This document shows, one piece after another, positions 41,867 through 50,756 of a stretch of DNA of 64,000 bases. The position numbers and the translations under genes are program-made. Location of the stretch: assembly GCA_041946825.1 (NCBI GenBank), contig JBHGBD010000011.1, positions 56,790 through 120,789 on the forward strand. Direction: 5' to 3'. The stretch's first letter is position 1. The number at the start of each line of letters is the position of its first letter. The notes beneath the pieces were generated by a model. That model had not been told where the DNA came from. It searched no databases and saw only the letters and a program-made list of their open reading frames with translations. The stretch comes from CAZTHM01 sp041946825 (GTDB lineage Bacteria > Acidobacteriota > Terriglobia > UBA7540).

Positions 41867-44800
41867 ATGATGTTCGCCCGAAATCCTCGCGCAAACAGGC
41901 GCAAAGCAGGAGGGGGATTGCTTACCTTTGGCGTCGTTCTGGGTTTGGCTCTGACGATGAGCCACGGCGTGGCTGCGGCGCCGCCCGGGGCTCCCAATTC
42001 CGTGACACGTGCGGCCGTCCCGCCCCGGATTCTTGACTCCTTCGCAAACCTGCCGTTACGCTTCGAGCTGAATCGCGGGCAAGCCGACCCGCAGGTGAAA
42101 TTCCTCTCCCGGGGAAGCGGCTACACGATGTTCCTGACTGAGGACGGTGTCGTCTTTTCCCTGCAGGGCGGGAAGTCAAAAGTGGAAAGGGGCGGCGAAT
42201 TCCCGGGTCTTCGAAATGCTGACCCGGAAAGCCAATTGAGGAACGTGTTGCGGTTGAAGTTCGTGGGCAGCGCCGCCCATTCGAGCGCCAAGGGCGCTGA
42301 CGAACTCCCCGGCAAGAGCAACTACTTCCGCGGGAGCGATCCCCGCCAGTGGCACACCAACGTCCCGAACTATTCCCGCGTGAGGTATGAGCAGCTCTAT
42401 CCCGGCATCGACCTTGTCTACTATGGGAACGAAGGACGGCTGGAATACGATTTTGTGGTTGGTCCGGGCGCGGATCCCCGTGCCATCCGTTTTGAAATCG
42501 ACGAGCGCAATCCGAAAAGCGAAATTCGCAAAGCGAAAATCGACGCCCATGGCGATCTGGTGATGGCCACGGCAGCCGGCGAAGTTCGCTTTCACAAGCC
42601 CGTCGTTTATCAAGAAGAGTTGGCAGTCAGCAGTCGGCAGTCCGCAGAGGGAAGCCGTCAGCTGGCGGGAAGCCCGAGTCACGAATCGCGAGCCCCGAAT
42701 CCCGACTCTTCCAATCACAAATCACAATTCACAAATCACAAATCGATCGAGGGCCGTTTCGTTCTCTTGGCTGGAAATCGTGTCGGCTTTGAGGTGGGCG
42801 ATTACGACCGCAGAAAGCCGCTGATCATCGATCCCGTTCTTACCTACTCGACTTTCCTGGGCGGGACAAACGGCGACATTGGCTATGGCGTGGCAGTGGA
42901 TGCGGACGGCAACGCCTATGTGACCGGCTCGACGGGTTCAACGAATTTCCCCACAGCGACGCCCCTGCAGGCGGCGCCCGGGGGAGATTTCGACATTTTT
43001 GTTGCCAAGGTGAATCCCACCGGAACGGCGCTCGTCTACTCGACCTATCTGGGCGGAGTTGGATTCGACCGCGCCACAGCCCTCGCGGTAGACGCTTCGG
43101 GCAATGTCTTCCTGACCGGCATGACGACCTCCAGCAACTTTCCGACGACGACCGGAGCGTTCCAGACCGCCTTTGGCGGGGGCGCCTGCGGGACGACGGC
43201 TTGCTCCGACGCTTTTGTCATCAAGCTGAATCCTGACGGCTCCGCGTTGGTCTATTCGACGTATCTGGGGGGCGCCGACAGTGACGCCGGGCAGGGAATT
43301 GCTCTCGATGGTTCCGGGGACGCCTACGTCACCGGATCGACTCTTTCGGCGAATTTCCCCACATCCTCGCCAATTCAGGCGACAGGAGGCGGGGGCACGG
43401 ACGCGTTCGTGACCAAGATGAAACCCGACGGAAGCGGACTCGTTTACTCGACCTACCTGGGCGGAACCGACGGGGATTTCGGGCGAGCCATCGCCGTGAA
43501 TTCCGCTGGCAATGCGTATGTCACGGGCTACACGTTCTCAACGAACTTTGCCACCGCCAGCCCGCTGCAGGCGACCAACGGGGGATCGGCGGATATTTTC
43601 GTCGCCGAACTGGATTCAGCAGGGTCGGCGCTGGTCTATTCGACCTATCTCGGCGGCACGGGCGTCGACAGGGCCTTCGCGCTGACGCTGGACGCCTTCG
43701 GCGACGTTTTCATCACGGGCGACACGTCCTCCTCGGCCGACTTCCCGGTGACGCCCGGGGCCTACCAGACCACCTTCGGCGGCGGGACCTGCGGATCCGC
43801 GCCGTGTTCAGACGCTTTTGTGGCGGAATTGGATCCAACCGGGGCGACCATACTGTACTCAACCTTCCTGGGTGGAGCGAACAACGATTCGGGCTCGGCG
43901 ATCGCGCTGGACTCAACCGGCCGGGTATTCATTACGGGAAGTACATTCTCCGCTGATTTTCCGGTGGTGAGCGCGATCCAGACCTCCTTCGGCGGGGGCA
44001 CGTGCGGATCGGGACCCTGCTCAGACGCTTTCGTCACCGTGCTCGACCCGGTGGCCTCCACGCTGGCCTACTCGACATTTCTGGGCGGAACTCTAACGGA
44101 TTTCGGCCAAGCCATTGCCGTGGATGAATCAGACAATGCGTTCGTGACCGGCGGCACGTCCTCGGCGACGTTTCCCGCCACCTTTGGGGTCATCCAAGTG
44201 GCGCGAGGCGGAAACTCCCCCGCCGGCGACGCCTTCCTGGTCAAGATTGGTACTGCCGACGCTCCGGCCGTCGCCCTCTCGCCGCAGAAGCTGACCTTTG
44301 CCGACAAGGCAACGGGGTTCACGAGCGACGAACAGACCATTACTCTCACCAATAGTGGCAGCGCAGCGCTGTCCATCACGAGCATCGTCGCCCACGGAGA
44401 CTTTGCGGTTGCGGGAACGACCACGTGCGCCGATTTACTGGCGGCAGGTGGCGCGACTTGCGCAATTAATGTCACCTTCACGCCGACCACGACTGGCGAC
44501 CGGACCGGAGACGTGACAATTACCGACAACGCCGGCGGAAGCCCTCACGTCATCCCCTTGACCGGCAAGGGCATCACCCCCGCCCCGGCGGTGACTCTGG
44601 ACCCGACGAGTCTGGAATTTACGGACCAAACTTACAATACCACCAGCGCGGCACAGACGATTACGCTCACCAACAGCGGAACGGCGGCGTTAACGATTAC
44701 GGCGATTGCCATTACCGGCGATTTTGCCCAGACCAACGATTGCCCGGTTTCGCCCGCCACCCTGGCGGTGAACGCAAGTTGCACGTTCGGGGTGACCTTT

Positions 44801-45700
44801 ACACCCAAATCGTCGGGGGAGCGGACGGGAACAATCACGATCACGGACAACGGGAGCAACGCGACGAGCGGCAAGCACACGGCGGGTCTCAAAGGGAACG
44901 GCCTGGCGGTCTTTACTCTGACCTCGGACACGACCACAACCATCGTGACGCGAGGGGTGGATTCCACAACCTTCGCCATCAAGGCTCAGGGGCCAGCGGA
45001 CTTTACCAGCTCCGTCACCCTCGCCTGCACGAACAGTGGCTCGGCTTCGTGCGCGTTTAATCCGACGACCCTCAAGGTGGGGGAGACCAGCACGCTAACC
45101 GTCTCTAACCTGAAGCAGTTCACCGCCGCCGCCGCAGCGTTTACTGTGACGGGGACTTTCGAGACTCAGACCAGCAACCTGCCCATCACGATCAACTTCG
45201 CGGATTTCGCCTTGGCGACGGATCCGTCATTCGGGACGGTGACCTCCGGCGATTCCAAGGCATTTGCCATGACGCTGACACCCGCATTTGGGTTTACCGG
45301 CTCCGCGTCCTTTACCTGCGTAAACCTCCCGGCAGAAACCACGTGCGCGTTCGATCCCACCACCGTGAGCCTGGACGGCACGAACGCGGCGACAGTCCAG
45401 GTAACGCTCAAGACGACAGTCCGGACAACCCAGCAGACGCCCCCCAGACCGCGAGGGCCCTGGCCCTGGGTCGGAGGCCTGCTGGTCATCGCGACCGTAG
45501 CACGACTCGCCGTGGGCGGCCGCCGCCGCGCTTCGGCCGCTCTACTCGCTGCCCTTCTCCTTGGTTTGCTTACCCTCTCTTCGTGCAACGACTATTACTT
45601 CAGTTTCCGCGGGACGCTTCCAGGCACGTACTCCGTTGTGGTGAACGCCAAGGTGGGCGATGTATCCCATTCGACGTTCTTCTCTCTGACCGTCAACTGA
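41867..45700 (+). CDS. giant exported SBBP-repeat protein with choice-of-anchor D domains
   Basis: A 1277-residue surface protein. Signal peptide about 1-40; a DUF7948-like N domain (about 55-325: LPLRFELNRGQADPQVKFL); seven SBBP repeats of about 57-72 residues, each opening L-x-YST(F/Y)LGG, forming a propeller to about 790; two Ig-like choice-of-anchor D domains (each with TITLTNSG) to about 1020; further Ig-like regions. Near the C-terminus come a proline-rich stretch, two hydrophobic segments and a last beta domain after SSCNDYYF. Residues about 252-294 are encoded by heptamer arrays. It probably sits on the cell surface; function unknown. Confidence 0.9.
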   Translation: MMFARNPRANRRKAGGGLLTFGVVLGLALTMSHGVAAAPPGAPNSVTRAAVPPRILDSFANLPLRFELNRGQADPQVKFLSRGSGYTMFLTEDGVVFSLQGGKSKVERGGEFPGLRNADPESQLRNVLRLKFVGSAAHSSAKGADELPGKSNYFRGSDPRQWHTNVPNYSRVRYEQLYPGIDLVYYGNEGRLEYDFVVGPGADPRAIRFEIDERNPKSEIRKAKIDAHGDLVMATAAGEVRFHKPVVYQEELAVSSRQSAEGSRQLAGSPSHESRAPNPDSSNHKSQFTNHKSIEGRFVLLAGNRVGFEVGDYDRRKPLIIDPVLTYSTFLGGTNGDIGYGVAVDADGNAYVTGSTGSTNFPTATPLQAAPGGDFDIFVAKVNPTGTALVYSTYLGGVGFDRATALAVDASGNVFLTGMTTSSNFPTTTGAFQTAFGGGACGTTACSDAFVIKLNPDGSALVYSTYLGGADSDAGQGIALDGSGDAYVTGSTLSANFPTSSPIQATGGGGTDAFVTKMKPDGSGLVYSTYLGGTDGDFGRAIAVNSAGNAYVTGYTFSTNFATASPLQATNGGSADIFVAELDSAGSALVYSTYLGGTGVDRAFALTLDAFGDVFITGDTSSSADFPVTPGAYQTTFGGGTCGSAPCSDAFVAELDPTGATILYSTFLGGANNDSGSAIALDSTGRVFITGSTFSADFPVVSAIQTSFGGGTCGSGPCSDAFVTVLDPVASTLAYSTFLGGTLTDFGQAIAVDESDNAFVTGGTSSATFPATFGVIQVARGGNSPAGDAFLVKIGTADAPAVALSPQKLTFADKATGFTSDEQTITLTNSGSAALSITSIVAHGDFAVAGTTTCADLLAAGGATCAINVTFTPTTTGDRTGDVTITDNAGGSPHVIPLTGKGITPAPAVTLDPTSLEFTDQTYNTTSAAQTITLTNSGTAALTITAIAITGDFAQTNDCPVSPATLAVNASCTFGVTFTPKSSGERTGTITITDNGSNATSGKHTAGLKGNGLAVFTLTSDTTTTIVTRGVDSTTFAIKAQGPADFTSSVTLACTNSGSASCAFNPTTLKVGETSTLTVSNLKQFTAAAAAFTVTGTFETQTSNLPITINFADFALATDPSFGTVTSGDSKAFAMTLTPAFGFTGSASFTCVNLPAETTCAFDPTTVSLDGTNAATVQVTLKTTVRTTQQTPPRPRGPWPWVGGLLVIATVARLAVGGRRRASAALLAALLLGLLTLSSCNDYYFSFRGTLPGTYSVVVNAKVGDVSHSTFFSLTVN
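42621..42747. repeat. three heptamer arrays in tandem inside the SBBP gene
   Basis: Three unit types follow one another: TGGCAGT, CAGCAGT, CGGCAGT, CCGCAGA (42621-42648); GAGTCAC, GAATCGC, GAGCCCC, GAATCCC (42676-42703); AATCACA, AATCACA, ATTCACA, AATCACA (42713-42740). They keep the reading frame open and encode a low-complexity Ser/His/Lys/Gln linker within the N domain. Confidence 0.8.
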
Positions 45701-45761
45701 GAGCGATTTGCGCCGCGTTGGATTGCAAGGGAACGAGGCGGCTTGAGGAATTCTTTGACCG

Positions 45762-46499
45762 CTACTCGCGATGGGGGAGAGCCGGGCCGGCGTCATAGCG
45801 GCTTGTGGGCTCAACGTCGTCGGGCTCGAAGTTGATAGGCGAAGCCAGTTGCAGTTCCAGATTGGTTCCGGGCGGGAGGACGATTTCCTTGCCGCGCGTC
45901 GCCAGCACCCAGATCAGTCCGCCCAGACCACCGCCTCCGGCGCCAATCCCGGCGCCTTTCCCGCTGCGCGATGAGAGTCCGCCGATGATCGCCCCTTGCG
46001 TTGCCGTGGTGGCAATCTTCTCCGCGTCCTCACCTTTCGAGCCCGAGCCCTCGATCTTGGATTCTTCGCGCTTGAACGCCTCGTTGCTGTTTCCTGCAAA
46101 CGACGAGAGCGCGGCGCGCAGCGGCCGGGTGGTTCCGTTCGGCAACGTCAGCGAATCAAAGCGGATACCGAGTTGCGCCTTGCCTTTCAATCGTCCCGGG
46201 CGCACCACCTGTGTGATCGAACCCTTCACATAACTTCCAACGGGAATCACAATGCGATTGCCGATCGTAATGGGGTAGATCGTCTCGCAATACACTCCCA
46301 TGCCTACGAAAGCCGTCCGCGAACTGAGCGTGTTCTTGAGCGCGAGAGGGATTGTGGTGTCCACAGGCAGGATTAGTTTGTGCGGCCCTGTAATGGCCGC
46401 AGGTTTGCTGGTATCGGGCGACTCCTGCCCCCGCGAGGACAAGGGAGAAAGCAAAAATTGGCTGGCCAACATGAGCACGACGAAACGGCCGAAATTCAT
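45762..46499 (-). CDS. exported VirB10/TrbI-like core protein with glycine-rich segment
   Basis: A 245-residue protein with a signal peptide (ending SRGQ). The ATG at 46499 has GAGGTG upstream; the frame to 46538 is not needed. LILPVDTTIPLALKNTLSS, RIVIPVGSYVKGSITQVV, GRLKGKAQLGIRF, a Gly-rich run (GKGAGIGAGGGGLGGL) and EIVLPPGTNLELQL follow the same order as the protein at 14364-14978, so the two are paralogues. The gene begins eight bases after the upstream exported protein, forming an operon. Confidence 0.68.
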   Translation of the reverse strand: MNFGRFVVLMLASQFLLSPLSSRGQESPDTSKPAAITGPHKLILPVDTTIPLALKNTLSSRTAFVGMGVYCETIYPITIGNRIVIPVGSYVKGSITQVVRPGRLKGKAQLGIRFDSLTLPNGTTRPLRAALSSFAGNSNEAFKREESKIEGSGSKGEDAEKIATTATQGAIIGGLSSRSGKGAGIGAGGGGLGGLIWVLATRGKEIVLPPGTNLELQLASPINFEPDDVEPTSRYDAGPALPHRE

Positions 46500-46507
46500 G
46501 ATGCACC

Positions 46508-47173
46508 TCAGGAATCGACGAGGGATCCGCATGCCCATGGGATGGTGGGCAGGGGGAGGAGGTTGCTCAGTGTGCCCGGCCGATCAACCCCGCCGCTCCC
46601 GGCATGGCTGGCCTTTTTTGCTCCGGGCTTTTCAGTTGCTTCCCGCAGCCGCTTTCGGAGTTCTGCGTTTTCCTTCTGCAGGGTCTGGATGATCTGCTGC
46701 CTGCCGGCGGCAAGCTCGAGGAGATACGACTCCAGCAGAGAGTTGTGGCGGTCTGTTATCCCCAGCAGGTCGGCGAATTCCTTTCCCAGCTCTTCGCGGT
46801 CGTTATCGTAAGCGATCTGCGAAAGGTCGAAGAGGTCATCGGCCAACGATTCACCCTGTAGAAAGACTCGGATTGCCAGAACCAGATCCTGGGGACTGGA
46901 ATCCAAGCCCCGGACGGATTCGCGAAGGTCGTTAAGCGCCCGCTGACGGTCTTCGATGGGCCGGCGGGCCATGGGTTGGTTCCGCTCATCGAGCATGGAG
47001 AAATCCTCATCCTTGATTTCCAGATAGAGCTTGTCGAGCGGCTGCAAGCCCTGGCTGTAGCGTGTCAGGAAGTCGTGGAAGTCGGACGCGGGAAGGCGGT
47101 TTTGTTGGGCGGCCAGCTCAAGAGGCATCAAGCAGCAGGTGATGAATAGGACTGGAAGGAAGGACACACGCAT
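46508..47173 (-). CDS. exported coiled-coil protein of unknown function
   Basis: A 221-residue protein. The ATG at 47173 follows GGGGGG closely and opens a signal peptide (residues 1-22, ending LAAQ). The mature part is mostly charged helix, with a coiled coil at about 165-190 (ELAAGRQQIIQTLQKENAEL) and a Gly/Pro-rich tail. No family recognised. Transcribed with the VirB10-like gene downstream. Confidence 0.62.
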   Translation of the reverse strand: MRVSFLPVLFITCCLMPLELAAQQNRLPASDFHDFLTRYSQGLQPLDKLYLEIKDEDFSMLDERNQPMARRPIEDRQRALNDLRESVRGLDSSPQDLVLAIRVFLQGESLADDLFDLSQIAYDNDREELGKEFADLLGITDRHNSLLESYLLELAAGRQQIIQTLQKENAELRKRLREATEKPGAKKASHAGSGGVDRPGTLSNLLPLPTIPWACGSLVDS

Positions 47174-47195
47174 ATTCCCCCCTGTATTTCCGGGC

Positions 47196-48557
47196 CTACG
47201 GCGAGCCGAGATCGGCTTCGATCGCGGAGGCAATGCGCGCGGCGTGACGTTCGACCACTTCCGCTTCTTCCGCCTCGACCATCACGCGCGCGACCTTTTC
47301 CGTCCCCGAGTATCGCACAATCACCCGGCCGCGCTCGCCAAATTCCCGGCGGCATTCGGCGACGGCGTGGGTCACGGTGGGGAGCGTCTCGAGTGGCGGC
47401 TTCTTCCGCACCCGCACGTTGCGGATGATCTGAGGGAATTGCTTGAGCTCGTTCACCAGGTCTTCCAGCGATTCCCCTGTTTCCTCAAGGACGCGGAGGA
47501 TCTGGAGAAGCGTGATAAATCCATCTCCAGTCAGGGAAATATCAGAATAGATAATATGACCGGAGGGTTCGCCTCCCAGGTTGATGCCGGAGTTCAGCAT
47601 TTCTTCCAGGACGTATTTGTCACCGACCGCCGTGCGCTTGAGAGCGATGCCCTCCCGCGCCAGCGCCAGCTCCAGCCCCAGGTTGGTCATCAGGGTCCCC
47701 ACCACGCCCGGCCCCTTCAACTTCCCCTGCTTGTGGAGGTGGCGCGCGCAGGCGTAGAGAACGTGGTCGCCGTCGGCGATGCGGCCCTGACGCGTGGCGA
47801 AGATGGCGCGATCGGCATCGCCGTCAAACGCCACGCCCAGATCGGCGGAGGCGGCCTGCGTCTCGCGCGCCAAGACTTCAGGGTGCAGCGACCCGCACTC
47901 GCGATTGATGTTGCGGCCGTTCGGCGCAGCATTCAGGACACGGGCCTGGACGCCCAGGCGACGAATCAGTTCGGGCGCGACGCGCGAGGACGAACCGTGC
48001 GCGCAGTCCACCACCAGGCGAATCCGCGAGAAACGTGTGACGTCGGAGATCAGCCCGGAAAGAAATTCCACGTAGTCGTTCAGCAGCGCGGGCTCCGGAG
48101 AAAGCTCCGGTTCAACCAGCGACGTGGCGGGAGGTTGGGTGACTCTGATCTCCTGCTCAATCTCCAACTCCACCGGCTCAGAAAGCTTCATTCCGGTGCT
48201 GGAAAGTACCTTGATCCCGTTGTCCTCAAAAGGATTGTGAGAGGCGGAAGTCATCACTCCCGCCGCGAAGTCGTGATGCCGCGTGAGATACGCCACGCCG
48301 GGCGTCGTAATGACCCCGGCGTAGGTTATTTCCGCTCCGGCGGCTCTGAGCCCCGCGGCCAGGGCGCGGGAAATCCAGGCGCTCGATTCGCGCGTGTCTT
48401 CACCGAGAATGACCCGCAGCGGGCGTGTGGAGACCTTCCGCACCAACACCGCGCCGATGGCGCGGCCAAGCTTCCAGACCGTTTCCCGATCGAGTGGATA
48501 ATCCCCGGCTACGCCGCGCACGCCATCTGTGCCGAAGAGTTGAGGTTTGTTGGCCAT
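47196..48557 (-). CDS. glmM: phosphoglucosamine mutase
   Basis: A 453-residue enzyme that converts glucosamine-6-phosphate to glucosamine-1-phosphate for peptidoglycan precursors. FGTDGVRG opens the protein, the phosphoserine is S106 in TSASHNP, the metal loop is DGDADR near 242, and GGEPSGHI lies near 320 with a phosphate-binding VRYSGTE near 410. The ATG at 48557 gives the family N-terminus. It is followed within 23 bases by the exported-protein pair. Confidence 0.95.
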   Translation of the reverse strand: MANKPQLFGTDGVRGVAGDYPLDRETVWKLGRAIGAVLVRKVSTRPLRVILGEDTRESSAWISRALAAGLRAAGAEITYAGVITTPGVAYLTRHHDFAAGVMTSASHNPFEDNGIKVLSSTGMKLSEPVELEIEQEIRVTQPPATSLVEPELSPEPALLNDYVEFLSGLISDVTRFSRIRLVVDCAHGSSSRVAPELIRRLGVQARVLNAAPNGRNINRECGSLHPEVLARETQAASADLGVAFDGDADRAIFATRQGRIADGDHVLYACARHLHKQGKLKGPGVVGTLMTNLGLELALAREGIALKRTAVGDKYVLEEMLNSGINLGGEPSGHIIYSDISLTGDGFITLLQILRVLEETGESLEDLVNELKQFPQIIRNVRVRKKPPLETLPTVTHAVAECRREFGERGRVIVRYSGTEKVARVMVEAEEAEVVERHAARIASAIEADLGSP

Positions 48558-48644
48558 GTGCTTCGATTCTAGCACTGCGGGTTTGTTTGCAGGGAACTGC
48601 CGGTGGTTGGTTGCGAGTCGGTTCGCCGGTCCTCCCGCAGGGTC

Positions 48645-49622
48645 TCAGAGTCTGAAGGCATCGGCGTCGGATGACGGCCGAGTTCCCCCTCCGGCCAGGA
48701 TGGCGTCGGCAATTCGCACCGCGGGAAGCACGGCCGCGACGTCATGCACGCGCACAATGTGCGCGCCCGCGAGAATCGAGGCTGCAACCGCCGTGGCGTC
48801 GCCGATTTCCAGGGCAGAGTTCGAGCCCCCCTCGGCCGTGCGGCGCGCTTTCCCCGCGGTAATCGGCCAGGTCGATGCGAGGCGCTTGCCCGGGTCCAGC
48901 CTATCTCCTTGCACGATCGCCTGCACGAACGACTTGCGCGAAGTTCCAACCAGGATCGGAAGTCCGAATTCTTGCAGCCGGGAGAGGTGGGCGAGAATTT
49001 CGAAATTCTGGCGACGGGACTTTCCGAATCCCAGGCCCGGATCGATGATGAGTTGTTTCCGGCTGACACCGTGCAAGCGCGCGCGTCGAATGGATGCCGC
49101 CAGGCCGTTGCGAAGGGATCGCCCGATGTCTCGGACGAAAGGCTTCCGCTGCATCGTCTCCGGTCGGCCGCGCAGGTGCATCAGGATGAGCGGCGCGCGA
49201 TGACGGCGCGCCACATTGCCGAGGCGGCCGTCAAAGCGCAGACCGCTGACGTCGTTGATGATGCTTGCGCCCGCCTGCAGCGCTTTCTCGGCCACCTCGG
49301 CCTTGGTAGTGTCGATAGAAATAGGCAAGGAAGGAAGTATCCGATGCAGGTCACGAATCACCGGAAACACGCGTTGCAACTCCTCTTCCGCCGCGACCGG
49401 CTTCGAACCAGGCCGCGTGGATTCGCCTCCCACATCGATCCAGTCAGCGCCTTGCCTTGCCAGTTCGAGCCCGCGCTCAATGGCGCGATCAGCGTCAACG
49501 AAACGTCCTCCATCCGAGAATGAATCGGGAGTGACGTTTACCACGCCCATGATGAGTGTCCGTTCGCCCAGCCGAATTTTCCTGCCGCCAATTGTGATCT
49601 CGAATCCGGGACGGAGGGTCAT
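48645..49622 (-). CDS. folP: dihydropteroate synthase
   Basis: A 325-residue TIM-barrel folate enzyme joining p-aminobenzoate to the pterin diphosphate. IMGVVNVTPDSFSDGG near residue 25 and GGESTRPGSKPV near 64 are the two signatures; DPGLGFGKSRRQNFEIL and GTSRKSF follow. The C-terminus is about 40 residues longer than the usual 280. It lies 88 bases upstream of glmM on the same strand, a common folP-glmM pairing. Confidence 0.95.
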   Translation of the reverse strand: MTLRPGFEITIGGRKIRLGERTLIMGVVNVTPDSFSDGGRFVDADRAIERGLELARQGADWIDVGGESTRPGSKPVAAEEELQRVFPVIRDLHRILPSLPISIDTTKAEVAEKALQAGASIINDVSGLRFDGRLGNVARRHRAPLILMHLRGRPETMQRKPFVRDIGRSLRNGLAASIRRARLHGVSRKQLIIDPGLGFGKSRRQNFEILAHLSRLQEFGLPILVGTSRKSFVQAIVQGDRLDPGKRLASTWPITAGKARRTAEGGSNSALEIGDATAVAASILAGAHIVRVHDVAAVLPAVRIADAILAGGGTRPSSDADAFRL

Positions 49623-49656
49623 GGGAATTCCAAGTAACGGGGCATCAGCGGCAAGC

Positions 49657-49807
49657 CTTCAGAATTCAGAATCCAGAAGTCAGAATTCAGAAGCCGGGAA
49701 GCTCTTCCAAATCGAAGCGGCAAACCCAGTCCCTGCATTTTTGCCTTTCGATTTTTGACCTTTGCCTTTTGATCATCCTAGTTCTTCTGCCGACTGCCTC
49801 CTGCCTG
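49657..49807. repeat. three 7-bp arrays in a row between aquaglyceroporin and folP genes
   Basis: CTTCAGA, ATTCAGA, ATCCAGA, AGTCAGA, ATTCAGA (49657-49691); TTTGCCT, TTCGATT, TTTGACC, TTTGCCT, TTTGATC (49740-49774); CTGCCGA, CTGCCTC, CTGCCTG (49787-49807). Three unit classes lie in one gap, a composite element. Confidence 0.8.
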
Positions 49808-49817
49808 CCATCTCCAC

Positions 49818-50534
49818 TTATGCTCCAAACAGGCCGATGTATGCGACCGCGCCGATTAATCCGCCGACGACTGGCCCGACAATCGGGATCCAGGAGTACC
49901 CCCAGTCCGAGTCGCCTTTGCCCGCGATGGGGAGCAGGGCATGCGCGATCCGCGGTGCCAAATCGCGGGCGGGGTTGATGGCGTATCCTGTTGGCGCCCC
50001 CAGCGAAAGACCGATCGCCCACACAAGGAATCCAACCAGGAGCGGCGTGAGGCCGCTCTGAGCCGGCGCCGCGTTGGCGCCAATCGCCATTACGCCGAAA
50101 ACCAGAACGAAAGTCCCGATAATTTCCGTCAAAACGTTCGAAGGTAAATGGCGGATGGCCGGGATCGTCGAGAAGACGGCGAGCTTTGCCCCTTTGTCCT
50201 CCGTTTCGGCCCAGTGGGGCAGATAGGCCAGCCAGACTAGGGTCGCTCCAAGGAAAGCGCCGATAAATTGCGCGAGAATGTAGCCCGGGACTTCAACCCA
50301 GGCAAATTTCCCCGCCAACGCCAGACCGAGCGTGACGGCGGGATTCAGATGGGCGCCGCTGATTCTCCCTACGGCATAAACCGCCATGGCCACGCCCAAC
50401 GCCCACCCGGTCGTAATCACCATCCACCCACCGTTCTCTGCCTTGGTGCGTTTTAGCACACATGCGGCGACGACGCCGTCACCCAAAAGAACCAGCAGCA
50501 TCGTACCCACTACCTCTGCGGTGAACGGTTGCAT
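49818..50534 (-). CDS. aquaglyceroporin (MIP family)
   Basis: A 238-residue channel with six hydrophobic helices. The two pore motifs are NPA at 64-66 (SGAHLNPAVT) and NPA at 187-189 followed by R190-D191 (AINPARDLAPR); the Asp after the second NPA marks glycerol-type rather than water-only channels. The ATG at 50534 has AAGGGGGC upstream. Aquaglyceroporins pass As(OH)3, and some ars operons use one for arsenite export. Here it is the last gene of the ArsR operon, 222 bases after acr3, so co-transcription is likely but unproven. Confidence 0.9.
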   Translation of the reverse strand: MQPFTAEVVGTMLLVLLGDGVVAACVLKRTKAENGGWMVITTGWALGVAMAVYAVGRISGAHLNPAVTLGLALAGKFAWVEVPGYILAQFIGAFLGATLVWLAYLPHWAETEDKGAKLAVFSTIPAIRHLPSNVLTEIIGTFVLVFGVMAIGANAAPAQSGLTPLLVGFLVWAIGLSLGAPTGYAINPARDLAPRIAHALLPIAGKGDSDWGYSWIPIVGPVVGGLIGAVAYIGLFGA

Positions 50535-50756
50535 AAGCCCCCTTCGCATTTTCGCCGTTTCTTGGATTTGGAAAAACCCTCTTGGCGAGGCCGGGTACGC
50601 TGTGCCCGAGCCGGGGCAACATCATAAATCAGTCTTGGGATTTTGCCCTGAAGATTTGGGGTGGCTTCATGCTGTAGCGGCCGGGGTGTGGCACGAGGGA
50701 CGTCCGAGACTTCGGGTGCACGCCTTCACGGCCCCAGAACGCATGCAATCTTTTTC

